Assembly (NCBI GenBank): GCA_017403205.1
Contig: JAFQOM010000122.1
Location: 1-8,468, forward strand
Direction of reading: 5' to 3'
Origin: Clostridia bacterium
GTDB taxonomy: Bacteria > Bacillota_A > Clostridia > Christensenellales > UBA1242
Length of the DNA stretch: 8,468 nt
The translations under genes were made by a program, and so were the position numbers. The notes under the pieces were generated by a model. It was not told the origin of the DNA, did not search any database, and worked only from the letters and a program-made list of their open reading frames with translations. Shown here piece by piece: positions 6,344 through 8,468 of the stretch; position 1 is the stretch's first letter, and every line of letters begins with the position of its first letter.

Positions 6344-7360
6344 TTAAAACAAGTTTACTATAATTCCTATTGCACAACTTAAACCGTATAAGGAAAATAG
6401 TATTGCTAAATTTTGTTTAACATTTTTATTAAGTTTAAATAAAACTATTAAAGCTATGCCTGAATTAATACACAAACCTGAAATACATGCCCCTAAAGAT
6501 ATACCGCCTAATAAAAACAACTCTGTAACTATTACAGATACAGCACAATTTGGTATTAAGCCAACAAGCGCAACCAAAAATGGCTGAAAAAATCCAGTTG
6601 AACTCATAAAGTTTGCGATAGAATTTTCACCAACAAGTTCAATAAGCAATCCAAAAACTATGTTTATTAAAAAAATAAGACCAAATATTTTAAGCGAGTG
6701 CAACAACGGATGAATAAATATATCTTTTAGCTTTCCTTTACCTTTTTGTAAATCATGTTTGCAGCAACCATATACGGCGACGTCTTCTATCATTTTACCA
6801 TGTGTATGATCATGCTCTTCTCCATCACAGTGATTATGATCTAAATCATCATGTGTATGATCATCTTTAACTTCCACCGAATTTTTACCAGTGGTCAAAT
6901 CTTCTTGTTTATGGTTTGTTTTACTTTTTAAATTTTGTGTTTGCGTTTTATTTTTTAGCGCCTTAAAACAAGAATCTATTAAAACCCCAACTAAAACAGC
7001 GTAAATAAATTTAATACCAACTATAAGGGCTAGATATCCATAATTTGCAGGATTTGACAACATTAGAGGTACAGCCTCATCACTTGTTGCTAATAAAATT
7101 GCAAATAATGAGCCTATTGTTATTGCCTTTTTACTAAATAAATCCGTGGCTACAACAGAAAAACCGCACTGAGGAATAAGACCAAAACCAGCACTTACAA
7201 CAGGTGAAAACAAACTATTAATTTTTTTATTTTTTTGATACTTGTTAAGTATTTTATCTTCTAATAATTCTATTAAAAGATAAGATATAAACAAAATAGG
7301 CAACGTTATTACCGAATCTTTTATAGCGTGCCAAATTACATGAAAAATTGTGTTAAGCAT
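6344..7360 (-). CDS. Putative 10-TM heavy-metal/manganese exporter (ArsP_2-type, PF11449-like)
   Basis: This is an integral membrane protein of the family annotated as putative manganese transporter or arsenic efflux protein; the ion it carries is not settled by sequence. From the ATG at 7360 it has 338 residues. Two homologous membrane halves carry matching signatures, GLIPQCGFSVV at 60-70 and GLIPNCAVSVIV at 267-278, each followed by T(D/E)LF, so the protein is an internal duplication. The halves are joined by a hydrophilic loop (about 136-215) rich in His, Asp and Glu (HTHDDLDHNHCDGEEHDHTHG within 168-188, plus YGCCKH at 197-202), a likely metal-binding segment. An upstream in-frame ATG at 7375 would add MYYTC. 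I prefer 7360 because family members usually begin with a sequence like MLNTIFHVI and because the best promoter places the transcript start at 7360. Neither start has a Shine-Dalgarno site. pepF follows closely. Confidence 0.85.
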   Translation of the reverse strand: MLNTIFHVIWHAIKDSVITLPILFISYLLIELLEDKILNKYQKNKKINSLFSPVVSAGFGLIPQCGFSVVATDLFSKKAITIGSLFAILLATSDEAVPLMLSNPANYGYLALIVGIKFIYAVLVGVLIDSCFKALKNKTQTQNLKSKTNHKQEDLTTGKNSVEVKDDHTHDDLDHNHCDGEEHDHTHGKMIEDVAVYGCCKHDLQKGKGKLKDIFIHPLLHSLKIFGLIFLINIVFGLLIELVGENSIANFMSSTGFFQPFLVALVGLIPNCAVSVIVTELFLLGGISLGACISGLCINSGIALIVLFKLNKNVKQNLAILFSLYGLSCAIGIIVNLF

Positions 7361-7366
7361 GCATGT

Positions 7367-7395
7367 ATAATACATTATTTTACAAATTTAGTAAA
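7367..7395 (-). promoter_or_regulatory. Putative promoter of the metal exporter, giving a leaderless or near-leaderless mRNA
   Basis: On the minus strand TTTACT (7390-7395), 17 bp and TATTAT (7367-7372) predict a start at about 7360, the first base of the second in-frame ATG. The -10 box then lies inside the codons that would follow the ATG at 7375, which argues against that start if this promoter is real. The boxes match consensus at 4 of 6 and 5 of 6 positions. Confidence 0.45.
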
Positions 7396-7404
7396 GTAAA
7401 ATTA

Positions 7405-7421
7405 TTGGCGAAATTTGCTAA
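7405..7421. promoter_or_regulatory. Possible operator: imperfect dyad TTGGCGAA-A-TTTGCTAA
   Basis: The two 8-base halves both fit TTnGCnAA, so the site reads similarly on both strands. It lies between the two divergent predicted promoters, just upstream of the exporter -35 box and 10 bp from the plus-strand -35 box, a suitable position for a regulator of both genes. No known operator is matched with confidence. Confidence 0.35.
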
Positions 7422-7430
7422 AATTGACAC

Positions 7431-7458
7431 TTTACAAGCAGTCAAAGTTTGGTATAAT
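7431..7458 (+). promoter_or_regulatory. Strong extended -10 promoter of the plus-strand gene
   Basis: TTTACA (7431-7436), a 16-bp spacer and a perfect TATAAT (7453-7458) preceded by TGG (7450-7452) form an extended -10 promoter. A TTGACA at 7424-7429 is also present, but its 23-bp spacing is too long. The predicted start is near 7465, only about 4 bases before the first ATG. Confidence 0.75.
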
Positions 7459-7468
7459 ATAGGTGCAG

Positions 7469-8468
7469 ATGTATAGTTTTTTTAAATATAAATTTATTGA
7501 AGAATTGCAAACAAGGCACAAAAATTCTTTTAAAATGTGTACTAAAAATAATATAGAAATTCTGCCTCCTATTTTAAAGCGAATAGGGGTTGTTTATCAT
7601 TTGGCTTTTTTAGTAGTAGAAATTGACCCAAACGACAATAAAAAAAATATAAAAAGGCCTATCGGCGTTATAACCCTAAATAAAAATGGTAGAGGAAAAG
7701 AAAAAATATATGATATGAGCAAATATGAATTTTGCTTTGATCAAATTAATTATAAAAAAGAATATTATTCTTTAGTAGACTCACCTAGCTTTTGGCCTAA
7801 TAAGAACGAAAAAAATATTGAATTTTTAAAAATGTGTCTTCAAGATTTGTTAAAAATAAGTAATGAGTGCAATTTGTTAAAAAAACCAAACAAAATTGAA
7901 TACGATAACTATCTATCAAGAATATCAAAATTATTTCCTGCCAACTACTGGATATTTTTTGAGGCTCTTCAAAAAAATAGTTTTCAAGAACTTGATGAGG
8001 AAGATTTAAACAATAGAAAAAAAGAAGAAGAATTATACAAAAAGCAACAAAAAGAAAATAAAATTAAAATTGCAGAATTATCACAAAAAAAACAAATGCT
8101 TTTTTATAACAGCCTTACCTATGATTTAAGCAAATTCTGCAAAGATGAACTAGTGCCTAACCTACAAGGCAAAGGCAGTTATTGCAAACTTCAATTTTAC
8201 TACCTATTTGGCAATTTATTAAGAAAAATAAAACCTAATTTGACTGAATACCTAAACTGCTATAATCCAGAATTACCACAATCTGAATTAGATAAAAATT
8301 ATGCCACATCTTTAGACAAGTTAAAAGTTAAACTTATTAAAAATTACTCTAAGGCAATTGATAATACAATTTGCAAAAATATAGCAGTTGATACCCTTTC
8401 TAAAGTTTTAATAATTTATTTAAATGCATTATTACTTGAAGATATGCACAAACAACTTATAAAAGTAT
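7469..8468 (+). CDS. Unrecognised protein, 3' end cut by the window edge
   Basis: An open frame of 333 codons starts at ATG 7469 and continues without a stop to the last base, so the protein is incomplete at its C-terminus. I do not recognise the family. The translation begins MYSFFKYKFIEELQ. The first 110 residues contain alternating hydrophobic stretches such as IGVVYHLAFLVVEID (39-53) and RPIGVITLN (63-71), suggesting a beta-rich domain. Residues 175-210 are strongly charged and Lys/Glu/Gln-rich, probably a long helix or coiled coil (around RKKEEELYKKQQKENK). The rest looks helical. There is no signal peptide or clear membrane segment. Its codon use is as AT-rich as its neighbours, so there is no sign of recent transfer. 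A GTG at 7463 is the only earlier in-frame start; AGGTG at 7461-7465 is too close to the ATG to be a normal ribosome site. It is divergent from the metal exporter and may share its control region. Confidence 0.8.
   Translation, partial: MYSFFKYKFIEELQTRHKNSFKMCTKNNIEILPPILKRIGVVYHLAFLVVEIDPNDNKKNIKRPIGVITLNKNGRGKEKIYDMSKYEFCFDQINYKKEYYSLVDSPSFWPNKNEKNIEFLKMCLQDLLKISNECNLLKKPNKIEYDNYLSRISKLFPANYWIFFEALQKNSFQELDEEDLNNRKKEEELYKKQQKENKIKIAELSQKKQMLFYNSLTYDLSKFCKDELVPNLQGKGSYCKLQFYYLFGNLLRKIKPNLTEYLNCYNPELPQSELDKNYATSLDKLKVKLIKNYSKAIDNTICKNIAVDTLSKVLIIYLNALLLEDMHKQLIKV

Noticed and set aside
7424..7458. TTGACA at 7424 as the -35 box for TATAAT at 7453
   Set aside because: The spacing is 23 bp, outside the usable range; TTTACA at 7431 with 16 bp and an extended -10 fits better.
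1..8468. Mobile element, CRISPR, toxin-antitoxin or phage-defence system
   Set aside because: No transposase, integrase, direct-repeat array, att-like repeat at the tRNA gene, or recognisable defence domain is visible. The unrecognised right-edge gene cannot be called a defence gene on present evidence.

Overview
The window is very AT-rich. It uses the standard code (in-frame TGG for Trp; TGA ends the acyltransferase gene), has Shine-Dalgarno sites of the AGGGAGA/AAGAGAG kind, and encodes the CCA end of its tRNA. Together with the protein types present (oligoendopeptidase F, CrtO-like protein, YPEQAMW-type acyltransferase, RGQGYYTG-type histidyl-tRNA synthetase), this suggests a low-GC Bacillota, probably an uncultured Clostridia- or Bacilli-type lineage. 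The exact taxon cannot be read from the sequence.

Layout: almost everything lies on the minus strand, so transcription runs from high to low coordinates. From right to left: (1) a divergent control region at about 7361-7468 separates a plus-strand gene that runs off the right edge (7469-8468, unrecognised) from a minus-strand 10-TM heavy-metal/manganese exporter with a His-rich loop (6344-7360). (2) The exporter is followed after about 44 bp by oligoendopeptidase F (4518-6299). (3) A tRNA-Asn(GUU) gene (4365-4439) has its own strong promoter just behind pepF and its own terminator. (4) After a 300-base non-coding stretch comes a four-gene minus-strand run: family 8 glycosyltransferase (3099-4064), PlsC-type acyltransferase (2210-3043), CrtO-like membrane protein (1415-2047) and histidyl-tRNA synthetase (110-1354). 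It closes at a stem-loop terminator at the left edge (2-31).

The glycosyltransferase, acyltransferase and CrtO-like protein form a plausible lipid or glycolipid modification group. Promoter-like sequences sit before the glycosyltransferase and before the CrtO-like gene, so the last two genes may also be transcribed separately. The exporter and pepF may form a second transcription unit.

No mobile element, CRISPR array or obvious defence system is visible. The least explained parts are the plus-strand gene at the right edge, the compact divergent control region where both predicted transcripts start at or next to a start codon, and the CrtO-like/PlsC/GT8 cluster. Most of the rest is ordinary housekeeping content.
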